DNA of 64,000 nucleotides from Lentzea albidocapillata subsp. violacea. Lineage in GTDB: Bacteria; Actinomycetota; Actinomycetes; Mycobacteriales; Pseudonocardiaceae. How positions within the stretch are numbered: position 1 is the stretch's first letter; every line of letters begins with the position of its first letter. Both the position numbers and the translations under genes were made by a program. Shown piece by piece: positions 16,435-23,558 of the stretch. The notes beneath the pieces are model-generated. The model did no database searches and was not told the DNA's origin. It worked only from the letters and a program-made list of their open reading frames with translations. Location: NCBI RefSeq assembly GCF_900100275.1, contig NZ_FNET01000007.1, positions 124,001-188,000 of the forward strand, in the 5' to 3' direction.

Positions 16435-18411
16435 GTGCGATGGGACGGACAGAAACTCGAGGCAGAGCCGCAGCAGGCGCTACCGGGGCTACCGGGACTG
16501 GTGCGCAGCGTACGAACTCCTGAGTTCGCGGACGTGGTGTTCCACGAGGTCCGCGCCAAATCCGTGCTCAACGGGGTACCGGGTTCGTCGTTGCCGTTCT
16601 CGTGGACGGTGAACCCGTATCGCGGCTGTTCACACGCCTGCACCTACTGCCTGGCCGGTGACACGCCGATCCTCATGGGCAACGGCCGCACGAAGCCGTT
16701 GTCGGAGCTGCGCGAAGGCGACGAGATCTACGGGACCGAGCTCGTCGGCAACTACCGGCGCTACAAGCTCACGACCGTTCTCGCCCACTGGGAGACGCGC
16801 AAGACCGGGTACCGGCTGACGCTGGAGGACGGCACGACCGTCGTCGCGTCCGGCGATCACCGGTTCCTCACCGACCGCGGCTGGAAGCACGTGACGGGCG
16901 AAACCGCGGGCGTCGGCCGGCGTCCGCACCTCACGACCGGCAACAAGCTGATGGGCACGGGGGCGTTCGTCGAGCAGCCCTCCGTGACCGACGACTACCG
17001 CCGCGGCTACCTGCGCGGCATGGTGGACGACGAGACCGAGTTCCACATCCCCCTGGCCGACATCGAGGCCATGGAGCGCACACAGGAGTATCTCGACTAC
17101 TTCGGTGTGCGAGAAGGGAGGGGATTTCTGCACCAGGTGCGCGAACTAGCGCACTGGCAGATAGCCCCGAACCCTGACTGGCTCAAGGGATTCCTGGCCG
17201 GCGCGTTCGACTACCTCGGGACCTGCTCGCGCAGCATCCTGCGGATGTCGACGCGCAACGCCACCGTGCTGGAGGCGATCTGCCTGGCGCTCAAGCACTT
17301 CGACTTCGACTTCGCGATCGAGGAGCTGCGCCGCCGGCGTGGCGTGCGGGTCGTGCGGCTGCGCGGCGGGCTGCGGGAGAACCTGCGCTTCTTCCACACC
17401 GTCGACCCGTCGATCACCCGCAAGCGCGACATCGACGGCGTGGCGATCAAGTCGCGGCAGCCGCTGGGTGTCGTGTCCGTGGAACCGCTGGGGGAGATGA
17501 CTCTTTACGACATCTCGACCGGCACCGCGGACTTCATCGCGAACGGGATCGTGTCCCACAACTGCTTCGCCCGCAAGACACACTCCTATTTGGACCTCGA
17601 CACCGGCAAGGACTTCGACAACCAGCTGATCGTCAAGGTCAACGCGGGGGAGGTGCTGTCGCGCCAGCTGCGGTCCGCCCGCTGGAAGCAGGAGCACGTG
17701 GCGCTGGGCACGAACACCGATCCGTACCAGCGGGCGGAGGGGCGGTACGCCTTGATGCCAGGGATCATCGAGGCGCTGACCGCTTCCCGCACGCCCTTCT
17801 CGATACTCACGAAGGGCACGCTGCTGGCACGGGATCTGCCGTTGCTGACGGCGGCCGCCGAGGTCGTGCCGGTCGGGATCGCGGTGTCGCTCGCGTTGAT
17901 GGACCGGGACCTGCACAAGTCGCTGGAGCCCGGCACGCCGACGCCCGCCGCCCGGCTCGACCTGGTGCGCAAGGTGCGTGAGGCGGGCCTGCCGTGCGGG
18001 GTGTTCGTGGCCCCGGTGCTACCGGAGCTGACGGATTCCACCGAGCAGCTGGACTTCCTGCTGGAGCAGATCGCGGCCGCCGGTGCGACGGGCGTGACCG
18101 TGCTGCCGCTGCACCTGCGTCCGGGGGCGAAGGAGTGGTTCGCGGCCTGGCTCCGGCGCGAGCACCCGGACCTGGTCGAAACCTACCGGTACCTGTACGG
18201 CAACCGGTCCTATGTGGACAAGCGGTATCGTGCCCGGCTCGCGGCGCGCGTGGTCCCGTTGATCGAGAAGCACGGGCTCGCACCACGCGGCCGTTCCACC
18301 GACGCCGTCACTGGTGTGCCCGGTGACGACGAAGGTGTGTGGCCAGACGGCAGCCTGCCGGTGGGTGTGCCGGCGCCGCGCGTCGATCAGGAACAACTCA
18401 CACTGCTGTGA
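16435..18411 (+). CDS. Intein-containing Rv2578c-family radical SAM protein
   Basis: A 658-residue precursor; removing a 305-residue intein leaves a 353-residue radical SAM protein, the normal size for the Rv2578c family (distantly spore photoproduct lyase-like). The cluster motif CxxxCxxC starts YRGCSHACTY, and its third Cys is the residue after the intein (CFARKTHSYLD). HVALGTNTDPYQRAEGRY and SILTKGTLL are family-typical. GTG 16435 gives the N-terminus VRWDGQKLEA, comparable to MRW in mycobacteria; an earlier GTG at 16390 would place the LexA box inside the gene. Expression is probably DNA-damage inducible. The reaction is unknown. Confidence 0.9.
   Translation: MRWDGQKLEAEPQQALPGLPGLVRSVRTPEFADVVFHEVRAKSVLNGVPGSSLPFSWTVNPYRGCSHACTYCLAGDTPILMGNGRTKPLSELREGDEIYGTELVGNYRRYKLTTVLAHWETRKTGYRLTLEDGTTVVASGDHRFLTDRGWKHVTGETAGVGRRPHLTTGNKLMGTGAFVEQPSVTDDYRRGYLRGMVDDETEFHIPLADIEAMERTQEYLDYFGVREGRGFLHQVRELAHWQIAPNPDWLKGFLAGAFDYLGTCSRSILRMSTRNATVLEAICLALKHFDFDFAIEELRRRRGVRVVRLRGGLRENLRFFHTVDPSITRKRDIDGVAIKSRQPLGVVSVEPLGEMTLYDISTGTADFIANGIVSHNCFARKTHSYLDLDTGKDFDNQLIVKVNAGEVLSRQLRSARWKQEHVALGTNTDPYQRAEGRYALMPGIIEALTASRTPFSILTKGTLLARDLPLLTAAAEVVPVGIAVSLALMDRDLHKSLEPGTPTPAARLDLVRKVREAGLPCGVFVAPVLPELTDSTEQLDFLLEQIAAAGATGVTVLPLHLRPGAKEWFAAWLRREHPDLVETYRYLYGNRSYVDKRYRARLAARVVPLIEKHGLAPRGRSTDAVTGVPGDDEGVWPDGSLPVGVPAPRVDQEQLTLL
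16648..17562 (+). mobile_element. Intein with degenerate LAGLIDADG endonuclease
   Basis: A 305-residue in-frame intein beginning CLAGDTPILMGNG (block A), with a block-B-like VVASGDHRFLTDRGW, block F around LGEMTLYDISTGTADF, and block G IVSHN followed by Cys+1. All splicing residues (C1, terminal His-Asn, C+1) are present, so splicing is expected. A central DOD-type region is still recognisable: LRGMVDDETE (17011-17040) and FLAGAFDYLG (17191-17220). At the positions where catalytic acids are expected there are Glu and Leu, so homing activity is probably lost. Confidence 0.9.
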
Positions 18412-18420
18412 TCCTCAGTG

Positions 18421-18445
18421 GGACGCCCTCTTCCCCAGGGTGTCC
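18421..18445. terminator. Hairpin between convergent genes
   Basis: GGACGCCCT (18421-18429) pairs with AGGGTGTCC (18437-18445), including one G-U pair, around the loop CTTCCCC. It lies between the radical SAM stop and the convergent SnoaL-like stop and probably terminates both. Confidence 0.6.
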
Positions 18446-18446
18446 T

Positions 18447-18794
18447 TCACTCGGCCCACCCGCCCTGGGCCATCGTCTGGAACTTCCACTCGCCGCCGAC
18501 CTTCGTGAGCAGGTCGCCGTAGCGCACCGTGATCCCGTTGATCGTGCCGTCCGTGATCACGAAGACCAGGTTGTCGTTGATGAAGTGCGGCGTCCTGGTG
18601 GACTCCATCTGCACCTCACCGCCCAGTTGGGCCCCCATCTCCTTCAGGAACGTCTCGCGGTCCCACGACGTGGCTGAACCGTCGGTGACCGTGTTGACCG
18701 GGAAAAGTGCCATGTCGGCCATCGCCTCGACGTCGCCCTTGACCGCGAGCTCGTCCCACTTCGCAAACCACTGCATGACCTCGTCGTACGACAT
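18447..18794 (-). CDS. SnoaL-like / NTF2-fold protein
   Basis: A 115-residue small alpha+beta protein. MSYDEVMQWFAKWDELAVKG, then DMALFPVNTVTDG and a final VGGEWKFQTMAQGGWAE fit the SnoaL-like/DUF4440 cone fold, in which a helix-rich N-terminus caps a curved sheet. Function is not predictable. ATG 18794 is preferred; ATG 18803 would add three residues and lies inside an inverted repeat. It is 10-20 bases downstream of the methyltransferase gene on the same strand. Confidence 0.75.
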   Translation of the reverse strand: MSYDEVMQWFAKWDELAVKGDVEAMADMALFPVNTVTDGSATSWDRETFLKEMGAQLGGEVQMESTRTPHFINDNLVFVITDGTINGITVRYGDLLTKVGGEWKFQTMAQGGWAE

Positions 18795-18795
18795 A

Positions 18796-18810
18796 CCGTA
18801 CATTGTACGG
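18796..18810. promoter_or_regulatory. Inverted repeat at the SnoaL-like gene start
   Basis: CCGTAC-ATT-GTACGG is a perfect 6+6 inverted repeat with a 3-base centre, immediately before ATG 18794 and after the methyltransferase stop. It has the form of a small operator. No cognate regulator can be named. Confidence 0.4.
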
Positions 18811-18813
18811 AAC

Positions 18814-19545
18814 TTAGCGCCTGCCGACCACTGCCGTGGTGTCTTCGCTGGTCACCAGCTTGGCGTCGAGGCCGGCGGCGGTGAAAGCGGTGAGCGCGGC
18901 CGGTGCCTGGCGTTCACTGGTCTCCGACAGCAGGTGCCCGCCGGGGCGTAGCCAGGTGGCTGCCTGGGCTGCTACGCGGCGCATGACCTCAAGGCCGTCC
19001 TCGCCGCCGTCGAGTGCGACGCGGGCCTCGTGGTCCCGGGCTTCTGGCGGCATGAACCGGATGTCGTCGGTCGGCACGTACGGGACGTTGGCCACCACCA
19101 CATCGATATGTCCGCGCAGGTGCGTGGGGAGGGCGTCGAACAGGTCGCCTTCGAACACGTTGGTGAGGTTTTCCCGTGCGCAGGCGACCGCTGCCGGGTC
19201 GATGTCGGCGGCGTAGACCGCCGCGGACGGCAGCCGGTGTTGCAGGACCGCGCCCACCGCGCCGGAGCCGCAGCACATGTCCACGACGGTGGCGGGCTTC
19301 AGTTCGGTGGCGAGGTCTACCAGCAGCTCGGTGCGGTGGCGGGGGACGAAGACGCCCCTGGTGACCACGATCCGCTGCCCGCAGAACAGCGCCCAGCCCA
19401 CGGCGTGCTCCAGCGGCAGGCCGTCGGCCCGTTGCCTGACCAGGTCTTCGAGGTGCTCGGCGTCGCGAGCGGCTTCTTGCAGCAGTGCGGCCTCTTCTTC
19501 GGCGAAAACGCAGCCGGCGGCCCGCAGTCGTTCCACGATGCTCAT
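18814..19545 (-). CDS. HemK/PrmC-like protein N5-glutamine methyltransferase
   Basis: A 243-residue SAM-dependent methyltransferase. VVDMCCGSGAVGAVL (about residues 87-101) is motif I, YAADIDPAAV supplies the ribose-binding acid, and VVANVPYVP (150-158) is the N-x-P-Y active-site motif of amide-nitrogen methyltransferases; the usual second Pro is Val (NVPY). A short N-terminal helical domain precedes it. It belongs to the secondary HemK-like group common in actinomycetes rather than PrmC beside prfA; the target protein is unknown. Confidence 0.82.
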   Translation of the reverse strand: MSIVERLRAAGCVFAEEEAALLQEAARDAEHLEDLVRQRADGLPLEHAVGWALFCGQRIVVTRGVFVPRHRTELLVDLATELKPATVVDMCCGSGAVGAVLQHRLPSAAVYAADIDPAAVACARENLTNVFEGDLFDALPTHLRGHIDVVVANVPYVPTDDIRFMPPEARDHEARVALDGGEDGLEVMRRVAAQAATWLRPGGHLLSETSERQAPAALTAFTAAGLDAKLVTSEDTTAVVGRR

Positions 19546-19573
19546 CGCTCGCGGACGCTAGCAGCGTGATTTA

Positions 19574-19611
19574 CAAGCAGGCTTGACTGTTTGTTTGTTC
19601 GCCGGAACACT
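19574..19611 (+). promoter_or_regulatory. Candidate promoter/operator of the TetR-headed operon
   Basis: TTGACT (19583-19588), 17 bases, AACACT (19606-19611), then 6 bases to GTG 19618, which has no good ribosome site: consistent with a leaderless transcript. The palindrome CAAGC-AG-GCTTG (19574-19585) overlaps the -35 and could be an autoregulatory operator. Confidence 0.4.
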
Positions 19612-19617
19612 CGGGGC

Positions 19618-20199
19618 GTGGAGACGAGGCAGCGCCAGGCCGACCGCACGCGCGAGACGAAGCGGAAGCTGATGGAGGCGACCGTCGAGTGTCTGGTGGA
19701 ACGCGGCTGGTCAGGCACGACGACGACCGAGGTGGCCGAGCGGGCAGGGGTGTCGCGCGGTGCGCAGCTGCACCACTTCCGCACGCGCGGTGAACTGGTC
19801 GCGGCGGCCGTGGAGCACGTGGGCGCGGAGAGCGTCGAGGTGCTCAAGCGGCGCGCTGATGTCGCCGAGAAGAGCACGCACGCCGTGGTGGAGCTGATCG
19901 CGGACTTCCACGCCAGCGACCTGTTCACCGCGGCACTCGAACTGTGGGTGGCCGCGCGCACCGACCCGGAACTGCGCGAGCAGGTGCTGGAACTGCAGGC
20001 ACGGCTGGGCCGCGAGGTGTACGGGCTGGCGCTGGAACTGCTCGACGTGGACGACTCGAAGCCGGGGGTGAGGGACGCGGTGCAGGCAACCCTGGATCTT
20101 GTGCGCGGGCTGGCGCTCGCCAACCAGCTCGCCGACGACGCCAAGCGCCGGGCGCACGTCGTGCGCTACTGGGCGCGGATGCTGGAGGAACAGCTGTGA
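19618..20199 (+). CDS. TetR-family transcriptional regulator
   Basis: A 193-residue repressor. The N-terminal HTH spans about residues 12-60, with the characteristic GWSGTTTTEVAERAGVSRGA and QLHHFRTRGELVAAAVEH. The C-terminal ligand domain (ELWVAARTDPELREQVLELQ) is helical. GTG 19618 opens VETRQRQADRTRETKRKL; TTG 19591 is an alternative. The stop overlaps the next gene (GTGA), placing the regulator at the head of an eight-gene unit it probably controls, with an acyl-CoA or related intermediate as likely inducer (inference). Confidence 0.9.
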   Translation: METRQRQADRTRETKRKLMEATVECLVERGWSGTTTTEVAERAGVSRGAQLHHFRTRGELVAAAVEHVGAESVEVLKRRADVAEKSTHAVVELIADFHASDLFTAALELWVAARTDPELREQVLELQARLGREVYGLALELLDVDDSKPGVRDAVQATLDLVRGLALANQLADDAKRRAHVVRYWARMLEEQL

Positions 20200-20930
20200 T
20201 CACGGAACTGCTGGCCGACCTCGACGCCGAGTCGCGCTCGCTGGACGAGATCGTCGCGGCGGCGGACGACTGGTCGGTGCCCACGCCCGCCGAGGGCTGG
20301 ACCGTGGCGCACCAGATCGGTCATCTCATGTGGACGGACAAGGCGTCGATCCTCGCCATCACCGACCCCGAGGCGTTCCAGGCGCAGCCGCTGACCGCCG
20401 ACGTGGTGGACCGGACCGCGGCCGAGGCGGCGGCGTTGCCGAACCTGCTGGAGTTGTGGCGGGACAGCCGGAAGTCGTTGCTGGAGCACCTCGCCCAGGC
20501 GTCCGGGAAGATCCTGTGGTTCGGGCCGCCGATGAGTGCGGCGTCGATGGCCACCGCCCGGATCATGGAGACCTGGGCGCACGGCCAGGACGTCGCGGAC
20601 GCGTTCGGGGTGGTGCGCGAGCCCACCGCGCGGATCAGGCACGTGTGTCACATCGGCGTGCGGACGATGGGGTTCGCGTTCCTGCTCAACGGGCTGGCGC
20701 AGCCGGAGGCCGAGGTGCGGGTCGAGCTGACCGGACCTGGCGGCGAGTCGTGGACCTGGGGGCCGGAGGACGCCGAGAACCGGGTTTCCGGGCCGGCGCT
20801 GGACTTCGCGTGGCTGGTGACGCAGCGCCGCAACCGCAAGGAGCTCGCGATCGAGGCCTCGGGCCCGGTGGCGCAGAAGTGGGTGCCGATCGCGCAGGCG
20901 TTCGCGGGACCGCCCGGAGGTGGCCGTTGA
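20196..20930 (+). CDS. TIGR03084-type metal-binding (DinB-like) protein
   Basis: A 244-residue member of the actinobacterial TIGR03084 group, related to mycothiol-dependent maleylpyruvate isomerase N-terminal domains. WSVPTPAEGWTVAHQIGHLMWTD places the first His pair on a helix; METWAHGQDVADAFG carries the second metal ligand. The C-terminal part (HIGVRTMGFAFLLNG) is typical of this group. Such proteins may bind metal and thiol cofactor in isomerase or transferase steps. It overlaps both neighbours by four bases. Confidence 0.82.
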   Translation: MITELLADLDAESRSLDEIVAAADDWSVPTPAEGWTVAHQIGHLMWTDKASILAITDPEAFQAQPLTADVVDRTAAEAAALPNLLELWRDSRKSLLEHLAQASGKILWFGPPMSAASMATARIMETWAHGQDVADAFGVVREPTARIRHVCHIGVRTMGFAFLLNGLAQPEAEVRVELTGPGGESWTWGPEDAENRVSGPALDFAWLVTQRRNRKELAIEASGPVAQKWVPIAQAFAGPPGGGR

Positions 20931-22132
20931 TCAGGATCGGCAACGCGTCCGGGTTCTACGGCGACCGGCTGTCCGCGATGCGCGAACAGCTGGAAGGCGG
21001 CGAGCTCGACGTCCTGACCGGCGACTACCTCGCCGAGCTGACCATGCTCATCCTCGGGCGCGACCGCATGAAGGACTCGTCGCTGGGCTACGCGAAGACG
21101 TTCCTGCGGCAGATGGAGGACTGCCTGGCGCTGGCGCTCGACAAGGGCGTCAGGATCGTGGTCAACGCCGGTGGCCTGAACCCCGAGGGGCTGGCGCGCA
21201 AGCTCGGCGCCAAGGTCGGGTACGTCACGGGTGACGACCTCAAGACGCGGTTCCCCGAGGCGTTGACCGCCAACGCCTACCTCGGCGCGTGGGAGATCGC
21301 GGAGTGCCTGGACCAGGGCGCGCAGGTCGTGGTCACCGGTCGCGTCACCGACGCGAGCCTCGTGGTCGGGCCCGCCGCGGCGCACTTCGGGTGGGCGCGC
21401 GACGACTGGGACCGGCTGGCCGGAGCCACGGTCGCCGGGCACGTGCTGGAGTGCGGAACGCAGGCCACCGGCGGCAACTACTCGTTCTTCACCGAGATCG
21501 ACGTGACTCGGCCGGGGTTTCCGATCGCGGAGATCAACGAGGACGGGTCGTGCCTGATCACCAAGCACGACGGCACGGGCGGCGCGGTCACCGTCGACAC
21601 CGTCACGGCTCAGCTGTTGTACGAGATCGGGGCGCCCGAGTACCTGGGGCCGGACGTCACCACGCACTTCGACACGGTCCGGCTCGACGCGCACGAGCGC
21701 GGGGTCAGGATCAGTGGCACCAAGGGGAGTCCGCCGCCGGACACGCTGAAGGTGTGCCTGAACACGCTGGGCGGCTTCAGGAACTCCACGACGTTCGTCC
21801 TCACCGGACTCGACGTTGCGGAGAAGGCCGACCTCGTCCGGCGGCAGCTCCACGACGCCATCGGTGAGGAAGGTCTGACGTGGACGCTGGCGCGAACCGA
21901 TCAGCGCGACGCGGCCACCGAGGAGCAGGCCAGCGCGTTGCTGCACGTCACCATCAAGACGGCGGACCCCAAGCGGGCCAAGGGTTTCAGCCGGGCGGCC
22001 ATCGAGCTGGCGCTGGCGAGCTATCCGGGGTTCCACGTCACGGCGCCGCCCGGCGACGGGACGCCGTTCGGGATCTACCAGGCGGCCTACGTGAATCGTG
22101 ACGAGGTCAGTGCGAAGGCGGTGTTGCTGTGA
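20927..22132 (+). CDS. AtuA-type (DUF1446) acyclic terpene utilisation protein
   Basis: A 401-residue protein of the DUF1446/AtuA family. Family features are the start IRIGNASGFYGDR, NAGGLNPEGLARKLG, VVTGRVTDASLVVGPAA, ECGTQATGGNYSFF and ITKHDGTGGAVTVDTVTAQLLYEIG. AtuA is required for growth on citronellol/geraniol in Pseudomonas, but its reaction is not established. TTG 20927 overlaps the preceding stop and has GGAGG at 20916-20920. The C-terminal domain of full-length AtuA is encoded separately by the next gene. Confidence 0.86.
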   Translation: MIRIGNASGFYGDRLSAMREQLEGGELDVLTGDYLAELTMLILGRDRMKDSSLGYAKTFLRQMEDCLALALDKGVRIVVNAGGLNPEGLARKLGAKVGYVTGDDLKTRFPEALTANAYLGAWEIAECLDQGAQVVVTGRVTDASLVVGPAAAHFGWARDDWDRLAGATVAGHVLECGTQATGGNYSFFTEIDVTRPGFPIAEINEDGSCLITKHDGTGGAVTVDTVTAQLLYEIGAPEYLGPDVTTHFDTVRLDAHERGVRISGTKGSPPPDTLKVCLNTLGGFRNSTTFVLTGLDVAEKADLVRRQLHDAIGEEGLTWTLARTDQRDAATEEQASALLHVTIKTADPKRAKGFSRAAIELALASYPGFHVTAPPGDGTPFGIYQAAYVNRDEVSAKAVLL

Positions 22133-22449
22133 AGAGGCCACTGGGAACGATCGCCGGCGCGCGCAGCGGCGACAAAGGCGGGGACGCGAACCTCGGTGTG
22201 TGGGTCCGCAGCGATGATGCCTTCGCGTGGCTGAACGGCTTTCTCACCACCGAGAAGCTCAAGGAGCTGCTGCCGGAGGCGACCGAGGTCAGCAGGTACG
22301 AACTGCCGAACCTCAGGGCGCTCAACTTCGTGCTGCACGGCCTTCTCGGCGACGGGGTGGCGAGCAGCACGCGGTTCGACCCGCAGGCCAAGGCCCTGGG
22401 CGAATGGCTGCGCAGCAGGGAAGTAGAGATCCCGGAGGAGCTCCTGTGA
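22129..22449 (+). CDS. AtuA C-terminal-domain protein
   Basis: A 106-residue protein equivalent to the small C-terminal domain of AtuA proteins. The opening LGTIAGARSGDKGGDANLGVWVR and the later NLRALNFVLHGLLGDGVASS are typical. GTG 22129 overlaps the preceding stop by four bases. It probably works as a subunit with the 401-residue AtuA-type protein. Confidence 0.82.
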   Translation: MKRPLGTIAGARSGDKGGDANLGVWVRSDDAFAWLNGFLTTEKLKELLPEATEVSRYELPNLRALNFVLHGLLGDGVASSTRFDPQAKALGEWLRSREVEIPEELL

Positions 22450-23558
22450 TCACGAAGGATCTGTACGAGCGGAAAGAACTGCGGCAACTCGTCCGCGACT
22501 TCACCCGCAGGGAGATCGTGCCGCACCTCGGCCAGTGGGAACGCGACTGCGAAGTTCCGCGTGAGCTGCACAAGAAGGCGGCGGAACTCGACCTGCTCGG
22601 CATCGGGTTCGAGCACGGCGACCTGCTCGACTCGGTCGCGCTGACCGAGGAGATCATCCAGAACGGCGGGTCGTCGGGTCTGATGGCGGCGCTGTTCACG
22701 CTCGGCATCGCGATCCCGCACATCTGGCAGAGCGGGAACGAGGACCTGATCGAGAGGTTCGCCAAGCCCGCGATCCGGGGCGAGAAGATCGGCAGCCTCG
22801 CGGTCACCGAACCCGGAGCGGGGTCCGACGTCGCGGCGATCCGGACCAGGGCGGTCAGGGACGGCGACCACTACGTCGTCACCGGCGAGAAGACGTTCAT
22901 CACCTCGGGCTGCCGGGCGGACTTCGTCACGACCGCGGTGCGGACCGGTGGCGAGGGCTACCAGGGCATCTCGCTGCTGGTGATCGAGGACGGGTTCACC
23001 CGGCGCAAGCTGGACAAGATGGGCTGGCACTGCAGTGACACCGCCGAACTGCACTTCGACGGCGTGCGCGTGCCGGTGGCGAACCTGGTGGGCGAGGAGA
23101 ACCAGGGGTTCGCGCTGATCATGCAGCAGTTCCAGGTGGAACGCGTGACGATGGCGGTCGAGGCGTACGCGACGGCGCAACGGGCGCTGGACCTGACCGT
23201 CGAGTGGACCCGCAACCGCGAGACGTTCGGCAAGCCCCTGATCAAGAACCAGGTGGTGCGCCACAAGCTGGCCGCGATGGCGCAGAAGATCGACCTGGCG
23301 CGGACCTACACGCGTGAGGTCGCGGCCAGGATCAGCCGCGGCGAGGACTGCGTCACCGAGGTCTGCTTCGCGAAGAACGCCGCGGTGGACGCCTGCTCCG
23401 AGGTGGTCGACGCGGCGGTGCAGTTGCACGGCGGCATGGGGTACATGCGGGAGTCCGAAGTGGAGCGTCACTACCGGGACGCCCGCATCCTCGGCATCGG
23501 GGGCGGGGCGAGTGAAGTGATGACCGAGCTCGCGGCACGACGATTGGGGTTCGCCTGA
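22446..23558 (+). CDS. Acyl-CoA dehydrogenase
   Basis: A 370-residue FAD-dependent acyl-CoA dehydrogenase. SLAVTEPGAGSDVAAIRTRA and VVTGEKTFITSG form the FAD/substrate-binding middle domain, and AVQLHGGMGYMRESEVERHYRDARIL-like sequence (key residues LHGGMGYM and YRDARIL) the C-terminal domain. It should introduce a double bond into a CoA-thioester before carboxylation, as citronellyl-CoA or isovaleryl-CoA dehydrogenases do; the specific substrate is not known. GTG 22446 overlaps the previous stop. Confidence 0.92.
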   Translation: MITKDLYERKELRQLVRDFTRREIVPHLGQWERDCEVPRELHKKAAELDLLGIGFEHGDLLDSVALTEEIIQNGGSSGLMAALFTLGIAIPHIWQSGNEDLIERFAKPAIRGEKIGSLAVTEPGAGSDVAAIRTRAVRDGDHYVVTGEKTFITSGCRADFVTTAVRTGGEGYQGISLLVIEDGFTRRKLDKMGWHCSDTAELHFDGVRVPVANLVGEENQGFALIMQQFQVERVTMAVEAYATAQRALDLTVEWTRNRETFGKPLIKNQVVRHKLAAMAQKIDLARTYTREVAARISRGEDCVTEVCFAKNAAVDACSEVVDAAVQLHGGMGYMRESEVERHYRDARILGIGGGASEVMTELAARRLGFA

